DNA of 64,000 nt from Cladopsammia gracilis (Eukaryota; Cnidaria; Anthozoa; Scleractinia; Dendrophylliidae), in assembly GCA_022457155.1 (NCBI GenBank), contig JAJGOT010000308.1, forward strand, positions 541,001-605,000, read 5' to 3'. The position numbers and the translations under genes were made by a program. How positions within the stretch are numbered: the first letter of the stretch is position 1; every line of letters begins with the position of its first letter. Shown one piece after another: positions 44,278 through 54,751 of the stretch. The notes under the pieces are model-generated. The model saw only the letters and a program-made list of their open reading frames with translations, was not told the DNA's origin and made no database searches.

Positions 44278-45047
44278 ATGCCATGCATGTTTGGTTTCGA
44301 CACTTACAATTTCAAGGGATTCCCACTTTTCAGTGTCCTTGATGTGAAGTCTTGTTTTGTGTCGCAGTGTGAAATTTAACTACAGCCCTGGTGCAGTCAG
44401 CATTTGCTAAGTTACCTTTAAAACTAGTACTAACCAAAGGTTGGGAAGTGCAGGCGAGGACGATGCATTGTGCTTTTGGGTTAATAAAAATGTAACAGAG
44501 GTCTACTAAGTTGTAATCAGTGGCGCATTGAGATTAATTCTAAAATAGGGGCGTTATACATTTTGGCTCTTTGGGTAATGAAATATAAATAGTATCTTTA
44601 TTTCACTTCTCACGTCTTAAATTCTGTTCTGTTGCTTCAATTTCTGATGTCTTGATTTCAGTTGTGATATCTTAATGTTCTGTTGCTTCAATTTCTTTTG
44701 TGTTGTCTCAATTTCCATTCCAATCTCTTCAGAAAAGAATTTGATGGCTTGTAACAAAATTGGAGGTTCTGCGTAATACAATTTGAAACATAATTTTGGC
44801 AGAGATCACCCCTCATAGAAACCAAATGCCATGTTTGGTTTTGACACTTACAATTTCAAGGGATTCCCACTTTTCAGTGTCCTTGATGTGAAGTCTTGTT
44901 TTGTGTCGCAGTGTGAAATTTAACTACAGCCCTGGTGCAGTCAGCATTTGCTAAATTACCTTTAAAACTAGTACTAACCAGTGGCGCATTGAGATTAATT
45001 CTAAAATAGGGGCGTTATACATTTTGGCTCTTTGGGTAATGAAATAT
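44041..45047 (+). repeat. Tandem direct duplication (547 and 455 bp)
   Basis: 44041-44587 and 44593-45047 are the same sequence with few substitutions. The second copy lacks about 80 bp (corresponding to 44436-44517). The first copy is also part of the foldback arm, so the duplication followed or accompanied its formation. Confidence 0.85.
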
Positions 45048-45427
45048 TTTGGGGCCCAAAGGGAAAAATGTTTCTGCTTCGTGGGGCTTAAATATTTGCC
45101 CATAAGTCAAGGCAGGCATCTTTTGTGTCATGTGTAATAATACATCGCAATAATACCAAATCTCAAGACAAATGAGTGTTTGCAGCGAAACAACTTTGAA
45201 GCCGTTCGCTTGTCGTTTTTCAGCCATTCAAGAACGACAGGAGGCCATTGGAATGGCCATGATTACCTGTTCAAAAAAATATTCAGCTGTTCCAATGACT
45301 GCTACTAGCCATTCAAAAATTATCTTGAACGGCTTGCGGTGAATGGCAAGCATATTTATAAATAAATTTTGCCAAGACAACAAAAATTCAACCTCGGTCC
45401 ATCATATCAATTGCTTGAAGAACTTAG

Positions 45428-45615
45428 CAGTGTAAAAATTCACACCTTCTTTACCATATGCTGCATGTGGGTAGCTAATTAGCATGACAGTCTAAAAAAG
45501 TCACAAATGTTTCTAAAGTTGGGAGTGGTAAAAAGTCACACCTTCCTTTATTGTATGCCGCACGTGTGAAGCTGCAGCTGTGATTGACCTAATAGTCTTA
45601 CAAAGTCACAGGCGT
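45428..45615 (+). repeat. Imperfect tandem of about 105 bp
   Basis: AAAAATTCACACCTTCTTTA..GCTGCATGTG near 45434 recurs as AAAAAGTCACACCTTCCTTT..GCCGCACGTG near 45531. Confidence 0.6.
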
Positions 45616-46942
45616 ATAAAGTCGTTTCACTGCAAATGAAAAGTCGATTCACTGTAAATGTAAATATAAAATATTCAAAAGTTTTAGTGTTTCGCAGCAC
45701 TGACCAAATCGCATTTAGCAAGTCTCAAGGCAAACAAGTGTTTCAATGTAGTGACGATATGTTTTTGCTTTAAACTTGAATGAACATGACAGGAATATTT
45801 ATTTTTTAAGCAGGCTCGTTTGTTTGTTCGTGGTCAAGTTTTCGAAGGAAATGTGAAACAACTTTGCAGCGAAACGCGATCCGGTGGAAGCATAATGGCA
45901 CTCCCATTTCCACAAATTATGTTGGCCGTTGTATGTGTGCTGCTGTATGTTATAAAATTCTGCGAGGAGATGATAATAAGTACACTTAACATGAATCAAC
46001 TAGATTTTATTTCACGGAAATGCAAGAATCCCACTACATATCAAATGCAGATAGATGTAACTTGAACAACCCGCTAAACTCGCATGAAAACAAATTTTCC
46101 CTGGATCGTTTTCTCAGTCAATTTCTATCGGTTGTCTTAAAATCTCGGACAAATTATTGTTCCAGTATCGCTTAAAAAAAATATCAACGCAACCCACCTT
46201 TTTAATCAGCACTTTAATACTTTATTTCAGTGAAGATTGAATGTGGTGACAATATCACGATTGCTGCTCTCTAGCGAGTTCCGCTATTCTTGTGTCGAAC
46301 TCTAACTTCATGAACACTAAGTTCTCATTTTCAGCATCAAGAATTATTCAGTTCAAAAGAACATGTAAACACATCAGCGCCACTGCCAATTTAAATACCA
46401 ATCACGATGTTTCATTTTGTGAACTTCCTAATGACTTCCTAATGCGGGTGAAGTCCCGCTTTATAATTACAAAAATTTGGCCAGTTTGAATAAAACTTTC
46501 TTAAGAGACACTTTAGAATTTAAAAAATTATGCATTGTTTGTGAATGAAAATCGTACGTACGTTTCCCGCACCAATCAACTTATGATACGATATGCAAAA
46601 CAAGCCGTCATCTAGTATGTTCATACAGAACAGTTTCAAATACACCAGAACTGGAAGCGATTGTACGGTACTTCCAGTGCACTCGCGAGAAACGAGACGC
46701 ATCTCCAAGAAACGAGACACGTGGCCTTACTAAGCTGTGGGGCTTAGGCTCCCAGCTACACCAAAATATGGTGAACCCTCGCAAAGCCACCAAAGTGTAA
46801 TTGAACTGAAGGTATAATAAGAATAAAACTAAAAACTTACGAAGTGAGTGAGAGACACCACAGCCAAGTTGAGCCAGAAATCCATCAAAAGTTTGGATTC
46901 AAAAAATATTAATCACCACAAGTAACTGATAATATAGTAATA

Positions 46943-46946
<4 letters not shown>
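45616..46946. other. No supported gene
   Basis: AT-rich sequence with scattered short frames of no recognisable family. Confidence 0.5.

Positions 46947-46984
<38 letters not shown>
46947..46984 (+). repeat. (AAT)n microsatellite
   Basis: About 12 uninterrupted AAT units. Confidence 0.95.
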
Positions 46985-46985
<1 letters not shown>

Positions 46986-47243
46986 TGCAAGGTTATTTTT
47001 AATTTGTTTCTACCAAGATTACCCTGAAACAGTACATAGATCTTGATGAACAGATTAAACCCACGAGGGAGTAAGAGCAAAAATACTGGAATTAAAATGG
47101 TACATGTTAACTTGCCATTTTAATTCCATTTGCAGTTTACAAATAAGCATATTCAACTTACAAATAAGTGTATGCTTAAGACCTTTGAGGTCTCCTGTTC
47201 ATTCCCAGTCCCTTAGTAGATAACACCACATCTCCTCTACCAG

Positions 47244-47324
47244 AGGAAGACTACAATATCAACGTTGCAACAACTGCTTCCTCCCATAGGAGATAATAAG
47301 CAAAATTTCAACCAAATGAATAAG
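47244..47324 (+). CDS. Candidate sixth ARMC9-like exon
   Basis: 81 nt between TCTCCTCTACCAG and AAG|GTGAGA. Open in phase 0 (27 codons, LLPPIGDNKQNFNQMNK at its end), the phase required after the exon ending at 41656. The C-terminal part of ARMC9 is poorly conserved, so homology cannot confirm it. Support is splice signals and phase only. Confidence 0.35.
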
Positions 47325-47462
47325 GTGAGAGAACAACAATGTCAGTTTGCAGGCTTCAATTATTACGTATTGCAGATGAGCACTGAACCTTGGTCAGTTT
47401 GGACAGCAAAAGTATGGTTGGGGCGGACTTCAAGAATGGTCCCAAGAAGGGACCAGTCAGTG

Positions 47463-47862
47463 TCAGTGCAAGAGGGGATTGCTACATGGGATCCTGGCTC
47501 CAAGATGTGAACGTACTACAGCATGTTGGTCATAGTTCAGTTTCTCTTTACTCTTGGCATGTAAGATTTTCTCTCTTGCAGCAGGTGTGAGACATCCTTC
47601 CTTAAGATTCGGAAAACAAGGAAGAAAGTCACGCAGTGTTCGGCCATGTAACAACTGAGCAGGACTCTTACCGCAGGAAAGTGGAGAATTGTGGATGGCC
47701 AGCATCCCTTTCCAGAAGTCATCATTCATTGAGCCACATTTCTCATGGAGCTTTTTCATGTTCTTTACAGCTGCCACAGCTTTACCATTTGCCTGAGCAT
47801 GTGTACGAGATGGAATGGTGTGTTGAAATCCCCATTCTCTGGCGAAATCTAGCAACTAGGAA
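47463..47862 (-). pseudogene. Ty3/Gypsy-type integrase fragment, catalytic Glu lost
   Basis: The minus strand encodes FAREWGFQHTIPSRTHAQAN then GKAVAAVKNMKKLHEKCG and DFWKGMLAIHNSPLSCGKSP, the second half of a Gypsy-class integrase core. At the position of the catalytic Glu in the usual NGKAEAAVK motif there is Val. The upstream half is cut off where a SINE is inserted (47866). No LTR was recognised. Confidence 0.75.
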
Positions 47863-47865
47863 TAT

Positions 47866-48076
47866 TGCTACTCCCCCCTGGATGGGATGCTAGTCCATCG
47901 CAGGGTTACCCCCAGCATTTTGTTGCCGGTACCCATTTATACACCTGGGTGGAGAGAGACAGTGTGGAGTAAAGTTTCTTGTTTAAGGAAACAACTCGAC
48001 GGCAGAGACCAGGCTCGAACCACCGACCTTCAGGTTGAAAGTCCGACGCGCTAACCACTAGACCACCTTGCCGCCC
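47866..48076 (-). mobile_element. tRNA-derived SINE
   Basis: The minus strand begins with a tRNA-like head: GGCGGCAAGGTGGTCTAGTG (A box) and GGTGGTTCGAGCC (B box), with TTC in the anticodon position. The tail reads GGTGGAGAGAG... GGGTACC... GGGTAACCCTGCGATGGACT, an L2-clade LINE-like 3' end common in marine animals. It interrupts the Gypsy integrase relic. Confidence 0.8.
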
Positions 48077-48664
48077 ACATATGTTAGCCTAGCTTCTGTC
48101 CAAATTTGAGGAAAATCAAACAAATTCCCTTTAAGTTGTAGCTCTTTAAAGTGTCCCCAACAAGCGAAAAATGAGCTTTGAGAAAACAGCGCTTAAAAAA
48201 AAATCTTGCATCATAAATAAACAACGCCCACAAAAGTTATACTGTCATTTATCCGTCAATTTTCACTATTTTTCGATAATTTTTTTGGATGAAAGTTCAT
48301 TCTGTAAACTTCATTTTGACGCAAAAAAAATTTCAATAAATTTTCGATCTGAAGGTACTCTGTAACTTTAATCCATTGTAGCTTAGAACGATAAATGGAT
48401 AGAATTGGACTTAATGATATTTTATTTTTCGTCTCGTACGTGACCTCAGAGGGCTTGCAGAGATGAGTTCTCTAACAAGGTTGAATGACAACTGAGCTGT
48501 CAGTGGCCAGGCCAAGTTCCTTTTATACCGGAACTTTGTGTTTAATTTTGATTTTCACAAAAAGAAATGGCAGCCTTTTCTAAACTATTTAAGATAAATA
48601 TGCAGCTTCTCTCTTTTTTTTCCTTCTACTGTATTGTTGGCGAAATGGTGCAAAATTCACAGTT
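48077..48664. other. Nothing recognised
   Basis: AT-rich spacer with no repeat or coding support. Confidence 0.5.
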
Positions 48665-48930
48665 TATATTCATTCACATTTAACGCTGTTATTATTATTC
48701 ACGAATATATTTGTTCACATTCAACAACTAAGTTTTCATTCGAGAAATATATTCATTCACATTCAACAACTAAGTTTTCATTCAAGAAATATATTTATTC
48801 ACATTTAACGACGTATTTCTTATTCACGAATATATTCATGCACATTTACGGGATGTGTTCATTCACATTCAACGGTTTATATTTGTTCACATGCACGATC
48901 GAAATATTCATTCCACGGTGCAATATTCAT
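48665..48930 (+). repeat. ATTCATTCACATTCAAC minisatellite
   Basis: Five to six degenerate units of about 45 bp with ATATTCATTCACATTCAACA and AAGTTTTCATTC. It makes a frame of over 100 codons that is not a real gene. Confidence 0.8.
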
Positions 48931-49305
48931 TCAACATTTTCTGTGCACCGTCTTTGCGCATCATTAGGTCCCAGCTCCCGCTCTATTATTCCTGAACATA
49001 ATATGGCAAATGAAGGAAGGCCTAATGTAGGGGTAGACCAAAGACCCCAAACACAAGTTTTACATTGGCAGCATCCTTTTTCTCGCGATCTCCTACAAGA
49101 GTGCGAACGAGAATGGGACACTGCGGAAGTAGATGTGAGAGAGAACATCCAAATAAGGCTAGAGTTTCTTATAAAAGCTCTCCAGCAATTATAAGTACTG
49201 CCTATTGTCAGTATCAACAGCGCAGTACTGAATGAAATACTGGGAAATATACGTCAAATGCATGGACAATGGATACGACGCAACTCATCAAACTGCACAA
49301 ACCTT

Positions 49306-50608
49306 GCAGTGGCATGTACTAAAACCCGAAACAACGATCGAAACGAAACGAAATCACCGAAACAAGTGAAACCACCGAAACGAAAGAAACGACCGAAACA
49401 AAACGTCTAAAACTCTTTAAATTTGTCAATTAAGCTGTTGCTAAAAGTAACCTTAATAGATATACATGTATACAGATATAATAACCTTAATACGGAATGG
49501 TTTACATGTAGCATGTCGATCGAGTTTGTGACGTCACAAATTCGCACCAAAAGCCGAGTGGAAACCCATTCATTTATCCATTTTGTAAAAACAAACATAT
49601 AATGTGATTTGTTCACCTTTAATACATTGATTGTAGAAAAATGTAATGGTGACTCTTAGGGATGACCATTAGAAAACTTTTATAGTGACATATGTATAGG
49701 CTAGGGTATATAGGGATCAAGTCAGCTTGCAGCCTAAATTCTATAGGAAGATTCATTACCTGACAAGGAAATTTCACGCAAGTAAAAAAAAAGGATATCG
49801 CAAGAATCGTGAAGAGATGATAAGTGTGATATCACGCTTACCTCGCATCAAATAGCCAATCAGAATTCGTGGATTCCCATCATATCTTACCCTATTCGTA
49901 AAATCAAAGATATTCTATGTGGGAAAGAGCCAATGTCGCAGAACAATGAAGTTTACCGTAGTTGTTATGTGGAGCGCTACTATTTCGAGCTGCAGGCTTG
50001 GCGAGTAATAACTACAAGGACATTATCACATAGATTCTTGACAGGTAAATATTTAATGCTCACATCAACCCATTCATGTATACATTTTATCTTTGCTAAT
50101 ATATTCCTCCGTGGTTTGAATTTTGCGGCGAAAGAAACCCTCTCATACCTGATACCCAGGGTATTTTTCTACAGAAGGGCGATTGAAAATAAATAACAGG
50201 ATGTTTATCTTAGTGTTGCGTGACCAGTTCTCTGCACGGACTCTTTTAAGTCACTGATGCTGGCAGGAAAAGTATAAAACATCCCTTTTATGAGTTCCTG
50301 TTGTTGGTTCTCTCCTTGCTCCGAGAGCTTTTCTCCCCAATTAGTGCTCACGTGCTAAATACCTTTGACACTTAAATAAAGTGTTTTATTTATTTATTTA
50401 AAAAATCAAAATTTAGCTCCTATATGCGAGACAACGTTTGGAGAGAAACCGATACCTTCCTCAACATTCCTCGTTTCGGTCGTTTTGGCGGTTTAACTTG
50501 TTTTGGTGATTCCGTTTCGTTTCGGCCGTTTCAGCGGTTTCGTTTAGGTCATTTTGTTTAGGTGGTTTCGTTTCGTTGTCAGTTTCGGTTTTTAGTACAT
50601 GCCCCTTG
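49306..50608. mobile_element. 1.3-kb TIR element with CGAAAC minisatellite ends
   Basis: Left end GGCATGTACTAAAACCCGAAAC-type and right end the complement (GTTTTTAGTACATGCCCC). Each is followed inwards by arrays of CGAAACGAAA / TTTCGTTTCG units (49318-49405 and 50465-50590). TTGCA flanks both ends. The interior of about 1.05 kb has no recognised gene. Confidence 0.65.
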
Positions 50609-50766
50609 CACGGTGTATTCTGTGACCACCCCTGAGGTCTTTGGATCTGGAAGTGGCGGGCGACCTAGGTATTCAATATCAGAGATTTCTAGTCAGGTAC
50701 ACAGGAGCCCAAAATGTGAAACCCACGGGCATTTTTGTCTGATTTTTGGCAACATAGCTATTTTTA

Positions 50767-51172
50767 CTAACTCGAGTACACTGATTTCGAGAATCATTGT
50801 TGCCAAGCTCAATTCTTGTGTTAAGATGGTGTTTTGGGGCATTTCATTATGACGTCATTATCCAAATAAGGAGTTTTATTTCCTTTAGCAATTTTAAGTT
50901 TAATAGATCTAGAAATTCTTTCAAAGCATTGTTAGTGTACTGTAAAGATGATTCTAAGAATTTCTGACAGTTAACGTTGTTTCTATGAAGATCGAATTGT
51001 CACGTGACAATTGACCACGCCCTGTTATATAAAATTCACCATATCACGGGTATACATGTAGTTTTGACAGTTTGTTGTAAGGCGATTGTGATTCTTGAAT
51101 TAATAAAAAGTTGCAATTGAAAATATGCGGAGATGCACCAGCTTCCTACACAGGTGCTAGAAGAATTTCAGA
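50767..51172 (+). repeat. Left terminal inverted repeat
   Basis: About 406 bp. Includes GTCACGTGACAATTGACCAC, CAGGGCGTGG-complement and ends at AGCTTCCTACACAGGTGC and GAAGAATTTC. Confidence 0.88.
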
Positions 51173-53144
51173 GAGGCAATTTCGTAGTCAAGTACTCCAG
51201 CGCCAAATTCAATCAAGTAAGTCCAGATCAGGCACAGGAATGGTTAAATGCGACTAGAAAGAAGGGTGGCGGCATCGCATTCCCACATTGCTGCGCAAAC
51301 ATCAGCGATGTTTGACATACACCACGATGACCACTTGATCCACAAGGAGAGTGCCAAGGAGAGACAGAAGCAAGATAATGAAGCTGAGAATGCTCTACAT
51401 TCTACACTAGAAAAAATTGGGGTGTTCTCGTCATAGACAAATGGGACACTGCAGAACATTGCCACAAAAGGTCTGGCCACTCCAGAAATTGAATAGTCTC
51501 TCGTCCAAGCTCGTTCTTTGGGACAGACCCAGCTTGAAAGATTCGTGGAACGGAGGCTACTATCTTCACACTGAGAAGAAGAATGGGAACGGGAAGAAGG
51601 GGCGGAGGAAAACTTCCGTGACCCTATTCGCAAGAATAATCCACCTACATTTGCCAGCCTTTATGAAGTTAAAAGTGCTGCAACTAGCTCTGAGAAGAGA
51701 AAGATTCTGCATGCGGACCGGAGTATCTTATGTTGTCTAGTGACGGCGTATGAAGCCGGACGCGAGGCAAACATGCAAGCCATATTGTAGCATGAGCTAA
51801 TGCTGGTGCCACTGTCTCTCGCAGAAATGAACCACACCATGCGAACGGGAAACAAGTCTATTTTAGCAGACGTTCTGACACAAAAGGTCAAGTGCCCAGA
51901 GTCAGTTACACTTCAAGGAAATGCTACTTTGTTCATGGATGGCTTTGCTCTGGTGGCAGCTATTGGAAAACCAGGAAAAGCAAAGACTTTCGGTGGCTTT
52001 GCGGACTGCTACGTGGACGCTGTGTCACGGAAAGGTTCTGTATACCAGAGGATCGATGTGATGTTCCATTATTATCGGAGGCACTCCATCAAAGCAACGA
52101 CAAGAAGTCAACGCTCCAAGAACATGGCGCTGCCTGTGCACAGAGTTATTGAAGGAAGAGAGGTTCCATTGCCGATGAAGTGGCAAGCATTTCTGGCACT
52201 AGGAGACAACAAAGCGGACTTAGCACAGTTTCTCTCAGACGAACGTATCGTGCAAGCACCTGCTGACACTACAATCGTAGCATCTGGTGGTTCAAACGAA
52301 GGGGATGTTCTCTGCTTGGATCATAGTCTTGATGTAATCGTTTTGAGGTCCAACCACGAAGAAGCCAATACAAGGTTTTTTCTTCATGCAGTCTGTCTTA
52401 ACGGGCATGTTGACAACGTAGTAGTTTTCTGCTCGAGACACAGACGTGCTGTTACTTCTCCTGGCGCATCATGCTAAGCTCTCATCAAAGGTGTGGATAT
52501 GGGCAGGAACTTCAAAGAAGCCAAAGTACATACCTTTGGAGGAGGTCTCAGCAAATCTTCCTCGTAACTCGTAAAGTGCATTGTTACCATTTCACGCCAT
52601 CACCGGCTGTCACAGCACCTCGTTCATCTGTGGACATTCAAAGAAGACTGCATGGAAGGTTTTTACAGAGCACTTTGATCTTCTCTCTTTGGTGGGTGAA
52701 GACGTCATCGATGCTGACACCATTGCATCTGCAGAGAAGTTTGTTTGTCGAATGTTTAAGACATTGGAGGACTCATTGGGCTTGGCTCGTGTTGTGCTAT
52801 TTGGCAAGGTCAGTAGCCCAGAAACGTTACCACCTACTAGCGATGCGTTCAAGCAACACTTGAAGAGATGCCACTACCAAACCGCAGTGTGGCGCCAGGC
52901 ACACATTCAGAAACCGGTGCTTCCTAACCCAGAGGAGACAGGCTGCACGCTAGCAGAAGATTTACTGGTCCCTGTATTTATGACACTAGATCCAATCCCG
53001 AAGGCTTGTCTGGAGATGGTTTCATGCCGATGCACCACTGGCTGTGCGACTCTTCGCAGTAAATGCAGAAAGTCGCATGTCGTGTGCACTGGGCTGTGTG
53101 GATGCACTAAGACCGACGCTAATTGCTGCATGAACCTGCGCTAA
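51133..53144 (+). pseudogene. PIN-like nuclease region + CXC-type Cys-rich tail, broken
   Basis: This matches a multi-copy cnidarian protein family without a standard name. Segments in order: FNQVSPDQAQEWLNATRKKG (51207), MFDIHHDDHLIHKESAKERQ (51308), IATKGLATPEIE (51460), then the long open part 51800-52430. That part has FMDGFALVAAIGKPG and SNHEEANTRFFLHAV, and one frame on ARDTDVLLLLAHH. Asp and Glu positions suit a PIN/FEN-like nuclease. The last part 52581-53144 has LLPFHAITGCHSTSF and a Cys-rich tail (CRCTTGCATLRSKCRKSH, CTGLCGC) like a CXC DNA-binding motif. About 10 frameshifts or stops; the usual GCDTTS reads GCHSTS. Its function in mobility is inferred only from the TIRs. Confidence 0.75.
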
Positions 53145-53611
53145 AATGCTTTAAAGACGCTTGTATAAAAAGCAATATTCAGTGTTTTTGAAAGAGTTTA
53201 GAGGATTTATTAATAATATTTACAATATTGATTAACAATATAATAGACAGATTTAAACCTGAGAGTAAAGAGCAACGTCTTGATATTTTGAATTCGTTAA
53301 TTTTACATGAATTCACCCAAAGTCACCTTCATGAGCCTGTGACAGACAAAGTGCATTATGAAATTACTTAGATTCAGCAATACACAAGACAAACAATACA
53401 GGTTTATCTCCAACTGTAACAACGATGATGTTATTTCCATTTTCCGACTATAAAGCTAACACCAAATGCTGAAACAAAGGAAAACTCAATATATGGACAT
53501 TGTCATGACGTCGTTCTTGATGCTCGCTAGCTCGTAGCTTCAGCGTGGCATGACGACAACATTTTCCTTTCTTATTTCAATTGCAACGTTTTATTAATAC
53601 GAAATTAATAT
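53145..53611. other. 3' region inside the transposon
   Basis: AT-rich sequence between the gene end (TAA 53142-53144) and the right TIR. No second gene. Confidence 0.6.
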
Positions 53612-54009
53612 GAAATTCTTCTTGCACCCGTGTAGGAAGCTGGCACATCTCCGCATGTTTTCACTTGCAACTTTTTATTAATTCAAGAATCACAATCGTC
53701 TTTCAACAAAATGTCAAAACTACACCTGTGATACGGTGAATTTTATATAACAGGGCGTGGTCAATTGTCACGTGACAGCTTGATCTTCATAGAAACAACG
53801 TTAAAACTGTCAGAAATTCTTAGAATCATCTTTACAGTACACTAACAACGCTTTGAAAGAATTTCTGGATCTATTAAACTTAAAATTGCTAAAGGAAAGT
53901 TAACTCCTTATTTGGATAATGACATCATAGTGAATGCCCCAAAACACCATCTTAACACAATAATTGAGCTTGGCAACAATGATTTTCGAAATCAGCGTAC
54001 TCGAGTTAG
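53612..54009 (-). repeat. Right terminal inverted repeat
   Basis: About 398 bp, the complement of 50767-51172 with scattered differences. It includes GTGTAGGAAGCTGGCACATC and ends GTACTCGAGTTAG. Confidence 0.88.
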
Positions 54010-54011
54010 TA

Positions 54012-54750
54012 ATCAAAGGGCTCTTAAAGCCATCTCGTTAATGCGTTGGAACGTTAGGTTAAAAAAAGAAGAATCTTAAATAAATATAAAATAAATATGG
54101 TAAAGATGGCGTTTTAGAATCAGACATTATGTAGAAAATGCGAGGTGCAGTAGTCAACTGGATATGGTTCTTGGCAGGATAGAGAAGATTGAGAGAAAGT
54201 TTGAAAGTTTGTGTTGGTGCAAGTCGATAAAAGTTATGAGTAATAAGGAATCGTGAGTGTGAATGTAAATAATTTTGATGTCAGTGAAGTGAAAGTGAAA
54301 GACTTTTCCCGCCTCGCTAGCTAATTGACGATGAAAATGTGTTGTTGGTTCAATTTACACAGTGCATTTTCAGTTATTCATTGTCTATTTTCTGTTGGGA
54401 TATTTGACAATAGAAAAGACTTTCTAAATCAAATACAATGGATTGCCCCAATTTCAAAACAATTAAAAGCCCACAAACCTATCAAGTGATCGATAATATG
54501 TCACGTGCAATGACATTATATCTGATCAGATGACATATTAATATTAATTATCAAAATATCAATTGACACAACAAACGGTGACTGAATCTTTAATATTCTT
54601 TCAAGTAAGGCCCGGTTCAAACATTGAACTTCACATGCGCCGAATCTAATGGAAGGAGACCGTAACAACATGTCATTTCTCTAGAGCTGCCTGTCCCCAT
54701 GCCACGACAATTTGAGCTATGTTTAGCAGACACCGCGCCATCAGCCATTT
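54012..54750 (+). repeat. Repeat U, copy 2
   Basis: About 740 bp, from CAAAGGGCTCTTAAAGCCAT to CGCCATCAGCCATTTC. An inverted, closely similar copy is the loop of the foldback at 61244-61971, and a diverged copy is at 24111. It abuts the right end of the TIR transposon with no spacer. It contains the GGCCCGGTTCAAAC terminus (54609) also seen in the MITE at 6468. Confidence 0.85.
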
Positions 54751-54751
54751 C

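Larger units (their letters stand above)
50767..54009 (+). mobile_element. DNA-transposon-like element with about 400-bp TIRs carrying a PIN-like/CXC gene
   Basis: The left arm 50767-51172 is inverted at 53612-54009 over essentially its full length. The ends read CTAACTCGAGTAC and GTACTCGAGTTAG, and each is flanked by TA (50765-50766 and 54010-54011), consistent with a TA target duplication. The TIRs extend into the start of the single internal gene (51133-53144). Total 3.24 kb. The TIRs differ by scattered substitutions, so the insertion is not recent. Confidence 0.8.

Noticed and set aside
48665..48930. Possible CRISPR-like array
   Set aside because: Units are degenerate and contiguous without unique spacers, and the DNA is eukaryotic. 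It is a minisatellite.
48634..49194. 186-codon frame, the longest in its region
   Set aside because: Its first two thirds translate the ATTCATTCACATTCAAC minisatellite. The remaining 70 codons (from about 48985) have no recognised homologue, so no gene is called.
51244..51633. 129-codon minus-strand frame
   Set aside because: Antisense to the PIN-like/CXC gene, whose motifs explain the plus strand.
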